Below, in pieces: positions 52,183 through 59,719 of a stretch of 64,000 nucleotides of DNA; the stretch's first letter is position 1, and each line of letters begins with the position of its first letter. The DNA comes from DB1 sp049323655. Lineage in GTDB: Bacteria > Desulfobacterota > Desulfobulbia > Desulfobulbales > SURF-16. A program made the position numbers and the translations under genes. The stretch spans positions 105,975-169,974 of the forward strand of contig JBMONO010000041.1 of assembly GCA_049323655.1 (NCBI GenBank), written 5' to 3'. The notes below the pieces were generated by a model. That model saw only the letters and a program-made list of their open reading frames with translations. It was not told where the DNA came from and did not search any database.

Positions 52183-52210
52183 TTGCAATAAATCTTTCGC
52201 GTACTAATAT
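52183..52210 (+). promoter_or_regulatory. Candidate promoter of the TetR-type gene (TTGCAA-16-TAATAT)
   Basis: TTGCAA (52183-52188) and TAATAT (52205-52210) are 16 bases apart and precede the TetR-type ATG at 52228 by 17 bases. The minus 10 element directly abuts the palindromic operator. It is close to the sigma-70 consensus by eye only. Confidence 0.5.
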
Positions 52211-52223
52211 GACCACCTGGTCA
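52210..52223. promoter_or_regulatory. Palindromic operator TGACCA-CC-TGGTCA
   Basis: Perfect 6-bp arms around two bases, four bases upstream of the TetR-type ATG and touching the promoter minus 10 element. Palindromes of this kind are bound by TetR-family dimers (FadR-like TetR proteins use related TGACC/GGTCA sites). Autorepression, and perhaps control of the divergent VKOR gene, is inferred. Confidence 0.6.
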
Positions 52224-52227
52224 CATT

Positions 52228-52899
52228 ATGAGCGATAACGGCATACAGGCACGCACCACCTTCAGCAATCTGCCGCTGGAGAAACAAAAGAAAATCATCG
52301 AGGTCGCGGTGCGCGAGTTCGCCCGGCAGGGCTACCGCAAGGCGAGCATGAACACCGTTGTCCGCGAGGCGGGTATTGCCAAAGGGTCGCTTTATCAATA
52401 CTTTAGCAGCAAGGAAGCGCTCTTCCTCTTTCTCTTTGACCGCTTCACCGATCTCGTGAAGAAAACGGTCAAGGAGGCGGGCGGCGTAACAAGCAGGGGC
52501 GATTTTTTCAGCCGGGTCAGTGAGGTGTTGCTGGCCGGTCTGCTGTTTATTGATCGCTACCCGGATTATTTTCAGATCTACCTGCAGGTTCTTTTCGAGC
52601 ATGATGTGCCGGAACGGCAACGGCTGCTCTCCCAAGTGCGCCTTTTTTCGTTCGAGTATTTCGGCCCCCTCTGTGAAGAGGCGCGACGGCAGGGGGAGTT
52701 GCGGCGGGACATTCCGCTTGCGGTGCTCGTTTTCATTCTCGACGCGGCCCTTGACCGTTTTCTCCAGAGTTATGCCCGCAGCTACCTGGATTGCGGTTTG
52801 CATCTGGCCGGCCAGGATGGCGACGGACTGGCGCGGCAGATCGATCAGGTGCTCACCGTCCTGCGGGAAGGAATGGCTGCGGGGAGATTTGAGATTTGA
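52228..52899 (+). CDS. TetR family transcriptional regulator
   Basis: 223 residues. The N-terminal HTH is in IIEVAVREFARQGYRKASMN and VREAGIAKGSLYQYFSSKEA, about residues 24-60. A helical ligand domain follows (FIDRYPDYFQIYLQVLFEHD), as in TetR proteins that respond to lipid-like ligands. It is divergent from the VKOR-type gene and 60 bp upstream of mqnE, so it could control either side. The ligand is unknown. The operator at 52210-52223 is next to the start. Confidence 0.92.
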   Translation: MSDNGIQARTTFSNLPLEKQKKIIEVAVREFARQGYRKASMNTVVREAGIAKGSLYQYFSSKEALFLFLFDRFTDLVKKTVKEAGGVTSRGDFFSRVSEVLLAGLLFIDRYPDYFQIYLQVLFEHDVPERQRLLSQVRLFSFEYFGPLCEEARRQGELRRDIPLAVLVFILDAALDRFLQSYARSYLDCGLHLAGQDGDGLARQIDQVLTVLREGMAAGRFEI

Positions 52900-52959
52900 G
52901 ATTGCGGTTGTGACCGCGTTTTTATGAGGAATTAAGCAATTAAATTGTCGGGCGATATC

Positions 52960-54054
52960 ATGGATGCATACATCGAAAAGGCTGGGCTGGGCGACATTCT
53001 CGAAAAGATCACGGCAGGGGAGCGGCTCAGCCGCGAGGACGGAATCCGACTTTATCAGTCGCCCCATCTGCTGGCAGTGGGCTATCTGGCCAATCTGGTG
53101 CGGGAACGGAAAAACGGCGATAATGCCTATTTCATCTACAACCAGCACATCAACTATTCCAACATCTGCACCAATCTCTGTAAGTTCTGCGCCTTCGGCA
53201 AACCAAAGGAGTCGGACAAGGCCTATGAGATGAGCTTGGAGGAGGTGGCGGCCAAGGTGCGGGAGCGGCTTTCCGAGCCGATCAGCGAGATCCACATGGT
53301 GGGCGGTATCCATCCCGATCTGCCCTTTGACTACTACACCGGGCTGCTGCGCACGATCAAGTCGATTCGGCCGGAGATCCATATCCAGGCCTTTACCTGT
53401 GTCGAAATCGATCATCTGGCCCGGCTGGCCGGCAAACCGGTGGACGAGACCCTGCGGTTGCTGATGGAGGCCGGGCTTGATTCCATCCCCGGCGGCGGGG
53501 CCGAGGTCTTCAGTCCGCGCATCCGCAAGCTGACCTGCGAGAAGAAGTTGTCCGGCGAGGGCTGGCTTGAGGTGGCGAAAACCGCCCATCGGCTGGGGCT
53601 CAACACCAATGCCACCATGCTTTACGGCCATATCGAGACGGTGGAGGAGCGCATCGAGCACCTGGCCGCCCTGCGCGAGGCACAGGACGAAACCAACGGT
53701 TTTCTCGCCTTTATTCCCCTGGCCTTTCACCCGAAAAACACCGAGATGGCCAATCTCTCCCGCACCTCGGGCATGGATGATCTGAAGAATCTCGCCGTGG
53801 CCCGTTGCTTTCTCGACAACTTTCCCCACATCAAGGCCTACTGGGTGATGATCGGCCCGAAAATGGCCCAGGTGGCTCTTTCATTTGGCGCCGATGACGT
53901 GGACGGCACGGTGAAGGAGGAGATCATCACCCACATGGCCGGCGCCGACACCGAGCAGGCCATGGCCATCGACGAACTGGTCCGGCTCATCCGCGAGGCG
54001 GGCCGCCTTCCGGTGCAGCGCGGCACCCTCTATGACGTGATCAGGACGTTTTAG
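52960..54054 (+). CDS. mqnE: Aminofutalosine synthase MqnE (radical SAM)
   Basis: 364 residues from ATG 52960; a TTG at 52945 would add five. C70-x3-C74-x2-C77 in SNICTNLCKFCAF binds the iron-sulfur cluster. HMVGGIHPDLPFDYY, GAEVFSPRIRKL and YGHIETVEERIEHLAALREAQ are typical of MqnE. It joins SAM with the MqnA product to give aminodeoxyfutalosine. It is the first gene after the TetR gene and is followed by a 9-bp repeat and mqnC. Confidence 0.93.
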   Translation: MDAYIEKAGLGDILEKITAGERLSREDGIRLYQSPHLLAVGYLANLVRERKNGDNAYFIYNQHINYSNICTNLCKFCAFGKPKESDKAYEMSLEEVAAKVRERLSEPISEIHMVGGIHPDLPFDYYTGLLRTIKSIRPEIHIQAFTCVEIDHLARLAGKPVDETLRLLMEAGLDSIPGGGAEVFSPRIRKLTCEKKLSGEGWLEVAKTAHRLGLNTNATMLYGHIETVEERIEHLAALREAQDETNGFLAFIPLAFHPKNTEMANLSRTSGMDDLKNLAVARCFLDNFPHIKAYWVMIGPKMAQVALSFGADDVDGTVKEEIITHMAGADTEQAMAIDELVRLIREAGRLPVQRGTLYDVIRTF

Positions 54055-54055
54055 G

Positions 54056-54118
54056 TTGATTGGTCCTGTTGGTCCTGTTGGTCCTATTGGTCCTATTGGT
54101 CTTATTGGTCTGATTGGT
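54056..54118 (+). repeat. 9-bp tandem repeat (TTGGTCCTG family)
   Basis: About seven units of TTGGTCCTG/TATTGGTC form fill the gap between mqnE and mqnC. The unit matches that of the larger array at 57207-57358. Confidence 0.85.
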
Positions 54119-54150
54119 TGCTTTGGCAGACAAGCGGAACAGGTTTTTGA

Positions 54151-55212
54151 ATGAAAAAGATCATCGAAAAAGTCGCAAATAATGAACGGATCAGCGCTGA
54201 GGAGGGGTTTGCCCTGCTCAGCGACGGCGATCTCTACCAGCTCGGTATGCTGGCCGATAGCATTCGCCGCCGTAAGCACCCGGAACCGCTTGTCACCTAT
54301 GTCATTGATCGAAATATCAATTACACCGATATCTGCATCTCGGCCTGTAAGTTCTGCGCCTTCTACAAGGCGCCGGAAGACGGGCGCGGCACTGTGCTCT
54401 CCTTTGCCGAACTGGGTGAAAAGATAGAGGAGACCTTGCGTCTCGGCGGGACCCAGATCCTCCTCCAGGGCGGGCTCCATCCGGACAAGCCGCTCGAATT
54501 TTATGAGGAGATGCTGCGCTTCATCAAGGGTTACCCGATCCATGTCCACGGCTTTTCGCCGCCGGAAATCTGTCATTTCGCAACCCTCTCCGGCCTGCCG
54601 GTCGCGGAAGTGTTGGTCCGTCTCCGGCGGGCCGGGCTCGATTCCATCCCCGGCGGCGGGGCAGAAATCCTCGCCGATCGGGTCCGGCGGGAATCGGCGC
54701 CGCGAAAATGCACGGCCGACCAGTGGATCGGCGTGATGGAGGAGGCGCACAACCTGGGCATGCGGACCACCGCCACCATGATGTTCGGCCACATCGAAAC
54801 CCTGGAGGAGCGCATCGAGCACCTGCAGCGGCTGCGCGATCTGCAGGATCGCACCGGCGGCTTCACCGCCTTTATCCCCTGGCCCTTTCAGCCGGACAAC
54901 ACGGTTTATGCCCATCTGCCGAAGACCACTGCCTTTGCCTATCTGAAGATGCTCGCCTTCTCCCGCATCTTTCTTGACAATTTCGACAATATCCAGGCCT
55001 CCTGGGTGACCCAGGGCCCGAAGATCGCCCAGGTCTCGCTCTTTTTCGGGGCCAATGATTTCGGCAGCACCATGATCGAGGAAAATGTGGTGGCAGCGGC
55101 AGGCGTCAGTTTCCGCCTCTCGGAGGAGGAGATCCGCCGCATTGTCATGGGCGCCGGTTTTACGCCGCGCCAGCGCACCATGGATTACACTCTGGTGCAA
55201 CCGAGCAGATGA
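54151..55212 (+). CDS. mqnC: Cyclic dehypoxanthinyl futalosine synthase MqnC (radical SAM)
   Basis: 353 residues. C62-x3-C66-x2-C69 in TDICISACKFCAFYK; LLQGGLHPDKPLEFYEEML, GFSPPEICHFA, AGLDSIPGGGAEIL and GFTPRQRTMDY match MqnC. It cyclises dehypoxanthine futalosine to the bicyclic naphthoate precursor. Length and motifs set it apart from MqnE, which has the same radical SAM core. The stop overlaps the deaminase start by four bases. Confidence 0.93.
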   Translation: MKKIIEKVANNERISAEEGFALLSDGDLYQLGMLADSIRRRKHPEPLVTYVIDRNINYTDICISACKFCAFYKAPEDGRGTVLSFAELGEKIEETLRLGGTQILLQGGLHPDKPLEFYEEMLRFIKGYPIHVHGFSPPEICHFATLSGLPVAEVLVRLRRAGLDSIPGGGAEILADRVRRESAPRKCTADQWIGVMEEAHNLGMRTTATMMFGHIETLEERIEHLQRLRDLQDRTGGFTAFIPWPFQPDNTVYAHLPKTTAFAYLKMLAFSRIFLDNFDNIQASWVTQGPKIAQVSLFFGANDFGSTMIEENVVAAAGVSFRLSEEEIRRIVMGAGFTPRQRTMDYTLVQPSR

Positions 55213-56402
55213 AGGTGCTTCATCGCGCTCCCCTGGTGGTGCCGGTGCTCTCCCCGCCTCTTGAAGATGGGGCGGTGCTCGTTGAGAATGGTGTCATCGT
55301 CGCGGTGGACCGCTATGCCGCCCTGCAGGGGAGCGCACCGGTGCGGGATCATGAGGGGAAAATCCTCACCCCGCCGCTGGCGAACTGTCATACCCATCTT
55401 GAACTCTCCCATCTTGGCGGCTTGGCCGAGCAAGAGCGGCGCGAGGAAGAGTTTACCGGTTGGATACGCCGACTGCTGGAGGCCCGCGCAAGCAGCGGTG
55501 ACGATGGGCTGGCCGCCGGCCAGCGGCAGCTGGCCGCCTTTCGTCAGCAGGGAGTGGCGTGGCTTGCTGATATCGGCAATCTGCCGGCCAGCCACGCCAT
55601 CGGCGAGAATGGTGCGGTGCAGGTATCTTTTTTTCTCGAAATGCTGGGACTGGGCCAGACCCGCACGGAGCTGGTGCTGGCGCAACTGGATGACATTGCC
55701 GGTGACTGCACCGCCCACGCCCCCTATTCGGTCAGCGCCCGATTGCTGCAGGCATTGAAGGCGCGGGCGCGACAGCGCGGGCGGCTCTTTCCCATCCATG
55801 TCGCCGAATCGGCGGCGGAGATCCGCTTTCTTCATGACGGCGGCGGCCCGCTGCGCGACTTTGTCGAGGAGCGCGGCGTCTGGGACAACTCCTTTGTCCC
55901 GCCCGGCTGCGGCGCGGTAACCTATCTGGACCGGCTGGGGATGCTTGATGACAGCACGGTGTGTGTACACTGCGTTCATCTGACCGACGAGGAAATCGAT
56001 CTGCTTGCCGCCCGCTCGGCCCGGGTCTGTCTCTGTCCGGCCAGCAACCGTTTCCTCGGGGTGGGCAGGGCAAGGGTTGCCCGGATGCTGGCCGTTGGCC
56101 TGCAACCCTGTCTCGGCACCGACAGTGCGGCGAGCAACCCGTTGCCGCATCTCTGGGAGGAGATGCGCATCCTGCACGGCGAGCATCCGGGCATTGACCC
56201 GGCCGCGATTTTTCGCATGGCCACCCTGAACGGGGCGCGGCTTCTCGGGGTTGCCAACGGCGGCATGCTGGCGCCGGGCTCTCCGGCTTTCCTGCTCGCG
56301 GTCGAAGGGGAGGGGGTGTCGCTCCGCAATGTGCAAGATTTTCTGGTCGCGGTCGGCAGCGACGCACGGCTTGCCAGGATTGACGGAAAAGAGGAAGCAT
56401 GA
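55209..56402 (+). CDS. mqnX: Aminodeoxyfutalosine deaminase-type amidohydrolase (MqnX-like)
   Basis: 397 residues of the metal-dependent amidohydrolase superfamily. The first metal site is H61-x-H63 in NCHTHLELSH, later HVAES near residue 195, the HCVHL motif near residue 256 and the acidic GTDSAASN near residue 302. In the futalosine route such a deaminase turns aminodeoxyfutalosine into futalosine. Placement between mqnC and mqnA with four-base overlaps makes this the most likely role. It resembles the SAH/adenosine deaminase branch, so substrate assignment is by context. Confidence 0.85.
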   Translation: MKVLHRAPLVVPVLSPPLEDGAVLVENGVIVAVDRYAALQGSAPVRDHEGKILTPPLANCHTHLELSHLGGLAEQERREEEFTGWIRRLLEARASSGDDGLAAGQRQLAAFRQQGVAWLADIGNLPASHAIGENGAVQVSFFLEMLGLGQTRTELVLAQLDDIAGDCTAHAPYSVSARLLQALKARARQRGRLFPIHVAESAAEIRFLHDGGGPLRDFVEERGVWDNSFVPPGCGAVTYLDRLGMLDDSTVCVHCVHLTDEEIDLLAARSARVCLCPASNRFLGVGRARVARMLAVGLQPCLGTDSAASNPLPHLWEEMRILHGEHPGIDPAAIFRMATLNGARLLGVANGGMLAPGSPAFLLAVEGEGVSLRNVQDFLVAVGSDARLARIDGKEEA

Positions 56403-57205
56403 TGGCGCGCATCGGCATGGTCAACTTTATCAATACCGCACCGCTCTATGTTATCTGGCAGCAGCGGGTCCACTCCCCGGACTGGCGGGTGGTGGAAGGC
56501 GCCCCCGCGGCCTTGAATCGCATGCTGGGCGCCGGGGAGCTTGATCTGGGTTTTGTCTCAAGCCACGAATACGGGGCCAATCCCCATCTCTACCGGGTGC
56601 TGGACGGGCTCTCCATCAGCGCCACCGGACCGGTGGGCAGCGTCTTTCTCTTTTCCCGTTGCGTGCCGACCGAGCTCTCCGGCCAAACGGTCGGCCTGAG
56701 CCGGCAATCGCAGACCTCCAACGCCCTGGTGAAAATCATCCTGGAGGAATTTTTCCGGGTGGCCCCGCTTTATGCCGATGGAGGCGGTGCGAATAGCGCG
56801 TCGGCGGTGGTTGCCATCGGCGACGAGGCGTTGCGGCTCCGCCAGCAGGGTGGCCATCCCTTTTGTCTCGACCTGAGTCATGTCTGGCAGCAGCACACCG
56901 GGCTGCCCTTTGTCTTTGCCGTCTGGGCGGTGCGGGACGATTTTTTCCGGGTCAACGGGAGGGTAGTCGAGGAGATTCGCCGGGAACTGCTCTCCTGTAT
57001 CGAGCAGGGGAAAAGGGAGCTGGTTGCCGTCAGCCGGCAGGTGGCCCCGCGGATCCCCATGGATATCGACGACTGCCGCCGCTATCTCTCCGGTATCGAG
57101 TATGATCTGCACCCGCCCAAGGTGCAGGCCCTGGAGTTGTTTTTCGATTATCTCATCAAGCGAGGCGAACTGCCGGCAACGGCCCTGCCGGTGCAACTGG
57201 TTTGA
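56399..57205 (+). CDS. mqnA: Chorismate dehydratase MqnA
   Basis: 268 residues of the periplasmic-binding fold (Pfam VitK2_biosynth). IGMVNFINTAPLYVIW opens the chain; DLGFVSSHEYG and GPVGSVFLFSR bind chorismate; the second lobe has VGLSRQSQTSNALVKIIL. It removes water from chorismate to give 3-enolpyruvylbenzoate, the committed step of the futalosine pathway. A double ATG at the start leaves the exact codon open. Followed by the second 9-bp array. Confidence 0.93.
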   Translation: MMARIGMVNFINTAPLYVIWQQRVHSPDWRVVEGAPAALNRMLGAGELDLGFVSSHEYGANPHLYRVLDGLSISATGPVGSVFLFSRCVPTELSGQTVGLSRQSQTSNALVKIILEEFFRVAPLYADGGGANSASAVVAIGDEALRLRQQGGHPFCLDLSHVWQQHTGLPFVFAVWAVRDDFFRVNGRVVEEIRRELLSCIEQGKRELVAVSRQVAPRIPMDIDDCRRYLSGIEYDLHPPKVQALELFFDYLIKRGELPATALPVQLV

Positions 57206-57206
57206 T

Positions 57207-57358
57207 TGGTCGTATTGGTCTGATTTGTCTTATTGGTCTTATTGGTTGTTTTGTCAGACCAATCAGACCAATCAGACCAACCGGACCAATCAGACCAACC
57301 GGACCAATCAGACCAACCGGACCAACAGACCAATAAGACCAATCAGACCAACAGGACA
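57207..57358. repeat. 9-bp tandem array in inverted halves (ATTGGTCTG / CAGACCAAT)
   Basis: About 17 units fill the gap between mqnA and menG. The left third (57207-57250) runs ATTGGTC(T/G)(G/T) and the rest (57255-57358) its complement CAGACCAAT or CCGGACCAAT. In RNA it can form a long hairpin. The unit equals that at 54056. Confidence 0.9.
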
Positions 57359-57362
57359 ATCC

Positions 57363-58070
57363 ATGCAAACCCCGGATGAAAAGAAGATTTTTGTCAGACA
57401 GAAATTTTCTTCCATCAGCCAGAAATATGATTTTCTCAATTCCCTGCTCAGTTTCCAGATCGACCGCTACTGGCGCTGGGTCACCACCCGGGAACTCAAA
57501 ATTTTCCCCAATGGCGCGGTGCTCGATCTCTGCGCCGGCACCCTGCCCCTTTCCCTGGAACTGACCCGTCAGGCGCCTGGCCGCCAGGTGGTGGCGATTG
57601 ATTTCTGCGAGGACATGCTGCGGGCCGGCATCAGGGCACTGCCCCGCGACAGCAGAAGAGAACGCATTTTCCCGGTCTGCGGTGACGGCGAAAAGATCCC
57701 GGCCAGGGATGACAGTTTCTGGGGAGTGACGGTGGCCTTCGGCGTCCGCAACCTCGGCCGCACCCAGGATGGCTTAAGCGAAATGCACCGGGTGCTCAAA
57801 GCCGGCGGCAAGCTGCTCATTCTTGAATTTTCCCGGCCGCAGAACGTCATTGTCAAGCCGGTTTATACCTTTTATCTCAACCGGGTGCTGCCCAAAGTGG
57901 CTGGGATGGTCTCCGGCGACAAGGAGGCCTATGAGTATCTGGCCAGCTCCATCGCCAGATTCTACGAACCGGAGGAGCTGATGGGGATGATGCGGCAGGC
58001 GGGCTTTGCCAGCGTCTCGCGCCGGCCGCTGACCTTTGGCATTGTTTCCGTCTATATCGGGGTAAAATGA
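57363..58070 (+). CDS. menG: Demethylmenaquinone methyltransferase (MenG/UbiE)
   Basis: 235 residues from ATG 57363. The frame is open through the upstream 9-bp array because its period is a multiple of three, but the conserved start (KKIFVRQKFSSISQKYDFLN) fits this ATG. SAM-binding motif VLDLCAGTLPLSLEL near residue 50, VTVAFGVRNLGR near 120, GGKLLILEFSRPQN and RFYEPEELMGMM match UbiE/MenG. It methylates demethylmenaquinone. Overlaps the UbiX-type gene by four bases. Confidence 0.93.
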   Translation: MQTPDEKKIFVRQKFSSISQKYDFLNSLLSFQIDRYWRWVTTRELKIFPNGAVLDLCAGTLPLSLELTRQAPGRQVVAIDFCEDMLRAGIRALPRDSRRERIFPVCGDGEKIPARDDSFWGVTVAFGVRNLGRTQDGLSEMHRVLKAGGKLLILEFSRPQNVIVKPVYTFYLNRVLPKVAGMVSGDKEAYEYLASSIARFYEPEELMGMMRQAGFASVSRRPLTFGIVSVYIGVK

Positions 58071-58630
58071 AAAAGATCATTCTGGCCATAACCGGGGCGA
58101 GCGGCTCCCTCTATGCCGTGGAATTCGCCCGGCTGCTCGCGCCACTCGAGGTCGAGGTTCACGCTATCATCTCCAGCGCCGGCGTGCAGGTGCTGCATCT
58201 CGAAACCGGCATGCAGCCCACTGATCTGCCCGGGGTGGCAAAATGGTTTGCCATCGACAACTTCGCCGCCGCCCCGGCCAGCGGTTCCGCCGCCTATGAC
58301 GCCATGGTGGTGCTGCCCTGCTCCATGGGCACCTTGGGCGCCATTGCCGGTGGGCTGTCGAACAACCTCATTCACCGGGCCGCGGATGTCATGCTGAAAG
58401 AGCGGCGACCGCTGGTGCTGGCGGTGCGCGAGACCCCGCTCAATCGCACCCACCTGCGCAACATGCTGCAGGCCGCCGAGGCCGGCGCGGTCATCTGTCC
58501 GGCCATGCCCGCTTTTTATCACCTGCCCGCCGATTTAACCGCCATGGCCCGCCATTTTGCCGGTCGGGTGGCAACCCAGGCCGGGATCCGAGTGCCGGAG
58601 CTCATCGAGTGGAGCGGCATCGATGTTTGA
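58067..58630 (+). CDS. ubiX: UbiX-type flavin prenyltransferase
   Basis: 187 residues. The FMN-binding start AITGASGSLYAVEFARLLA, then VVLPCSMGTLGAIAGGLSNNL, and RPLVLAVRETPLNRTHLRNML are diagnostic. UbiX makes prenylated FMN for a UbiD-type decarboxylase. In futalosine-pathway bacteria a UbiX/UbiD pair decarboxylates the naphthoate intermediate, so this fits the cluster. No UbiD gene is visible here. Stop immediately before repeat copy E. Confidence 0.93.
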   Translation: MKKIILAITGASGSLYAVEFARLLAPLEVEVHAIISSAGVQVLHLETGMQPTDLPGVAKWFAIDNFAAAPASGSAAYDAMVVLPCSMGTLGAIAGGLSNNLIHRAADVMLKERRPLVLAVRETPLNRTHLRNMLQAAEAGAVICPAMPAFYHLPADLTAMARHFAGRVATQAGIRVPELIEWSGIDV

Positions 58631-58631
58631 T

Positions 58632-58762
58632 GATTTCGTAAAAACTGAAAATTAACCACAGAGACCGCAGAGAGCACAGAGGCAACTAATTGTAATTAAA
58701 GATGTTTTCTCTGTGTCCTCAGTGCGCTCCGTGGTGGAAAAAAGACTTTTTACGGGTTTGTC
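58632..58762 (+). repeat. Dispersed palindromic element, copy E
   Basis: Best preserved copy: CGTAAAAACTGAAAATTAACC, CAGAGACCGCAGAGAGCACA, GGCAACTAATTGTAATTAAA, TTTTCTCTGTGTCCTCAGTG, CGCTCCGTGGTGG and GACTTTTTACGGGTTTGTC. The arms CCACAGAGACCGCAGAG and complement pair about 27 bp, and the ends CGTAAAAA/TTTTTACG close it. It begins one base after the ubiX stop and ends directly before the ubiA ATG at 58763. Confidence 0.92.
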
Positions 58763-59617
58763 ATGTTTAGAAAAATAGCCATATTACTTGAGATGATCAA
58801 GTTCGAGCACACCGTGTTCGCCCTGCCTTTTGCCCTGATGGGGGCCTTTCTTGCAGCGAACGGGGTGCCACGGTCCGCGACCTTTTTCTGGGTGGTGGTC
58901 GCCATGGTGGGGGCCCGCACCTGCGCCATGGGCTTCAACCGCATCGTTGATGCCCGTTTCGACCGGGAAAACCCACGCACCGCCGACCGGGCCATCCCGG
59001 CCGGCGCGGTTCGGATGGGGGAGGCGTGGACCATGGTGATCGCCGCCGGCCTGCTTTTCTTTTTTGCCTGCTTGCAGCTCAACCCTTTGACTCTGCAATT
59101 GTCGCCCTTTGCCCTGTCCCTCACCCTCTTTTATTCGCTGACCAAACGCTTTACCTGGCTCTGTCATGTCGTGCTGGGGCTGGCCCTTGCCTTTTCGCCG
59201 CTGGGCGGGTATGTCGCCGTCCTGGGCTCCCTCGCCGGTTTTCCCTGGGTGCTGTCCCTCGGCGTCCTTTTCTGGGTGGCCGGTTTTGATACGGTCTACG
59301 CCAGCATGGATGCCGATTTCGACCGGCAGGTCGGGCTCTTTTCCCTGCCGGCCCGTTTCGGCCGGCAGAAGGCCTTCCGGCTGGCCGTCTTTTTTCATGT
59401 GGTGGCCTTTGCCCTCTTTGTCGCCACCGGTATTGTCCGGCAACTCAACATCTTTTACTACATCGGCATCATTCTCACCGCCGCCGCCCTGTTCTATCAG
59501 CATCTCATCGTCAATCCCCGCGATCTATCCCGCATCAACATGTCCTTTTTCACCATGAACGGGCTGATCAGCCTGACCCTGTTTGTCGTCACCTGGCTTT
59601 CCCTGGTTACCGGTTGA
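58763..59617 (+). CDS. ubiA: UbiA-type polyprenyltransferase (menaquinone pathway)
   Basis: 284 residues, eight or so membrane helices. The two Asp-rich motifs are visible: NRIVDARFDRENPRT near residue 55 and YASMDADFDRQVGLF near residue 180. Homologues named MqnP prenylate the futalosine-pathway naphthoate in membrane vesicles of the pathway. The ATG touches the 3' end of repeat copy E, so ribosome binding must use bases of the element. Context supports menaquinone rather than ubiquinone biosynthesis. Confidence 0.9.
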   Translation: MFRKIAILLEMIKFEHTVFALPFALMGAFLAANGVPRSATFFWVVVAMVGARTCAMGFNRIVDARFDRENPRTADRAIPAGAVRMGEAWTMVIAAGLLFFFACLQLNPLTLQLSPFALSLTLFYSLTKRFTWLCHVVLGLALAFSPLGGYVAVLGSLAGFPWVLSLGVLFWVAGFDTVYASMDADFDRQVGLFSLPARFGRQKAFRLAVFFHVVAFALFVATGIVRQLNIFYYIGIILTAAALFYQHLIVNPRDLSRINMSFFTMNGLISLTLFVVTWLSLVTG

Positions 59618-59719
59618 CAAAGTTTCCCTGAAGGCCTTTAACTATAAAGAGCCGGTGGTGATGTGCAGAACTTTTTCTCCGCCTTTGACGCGGTTTCTCT
59701 CGTTTCCCGGGGATCTCTC

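Noticed and set aside
17908..57358. The short tandem repeats as CRISPR arrays
   Set aside because: Units are 9 bp with no unique spacers and no cas genes are near.
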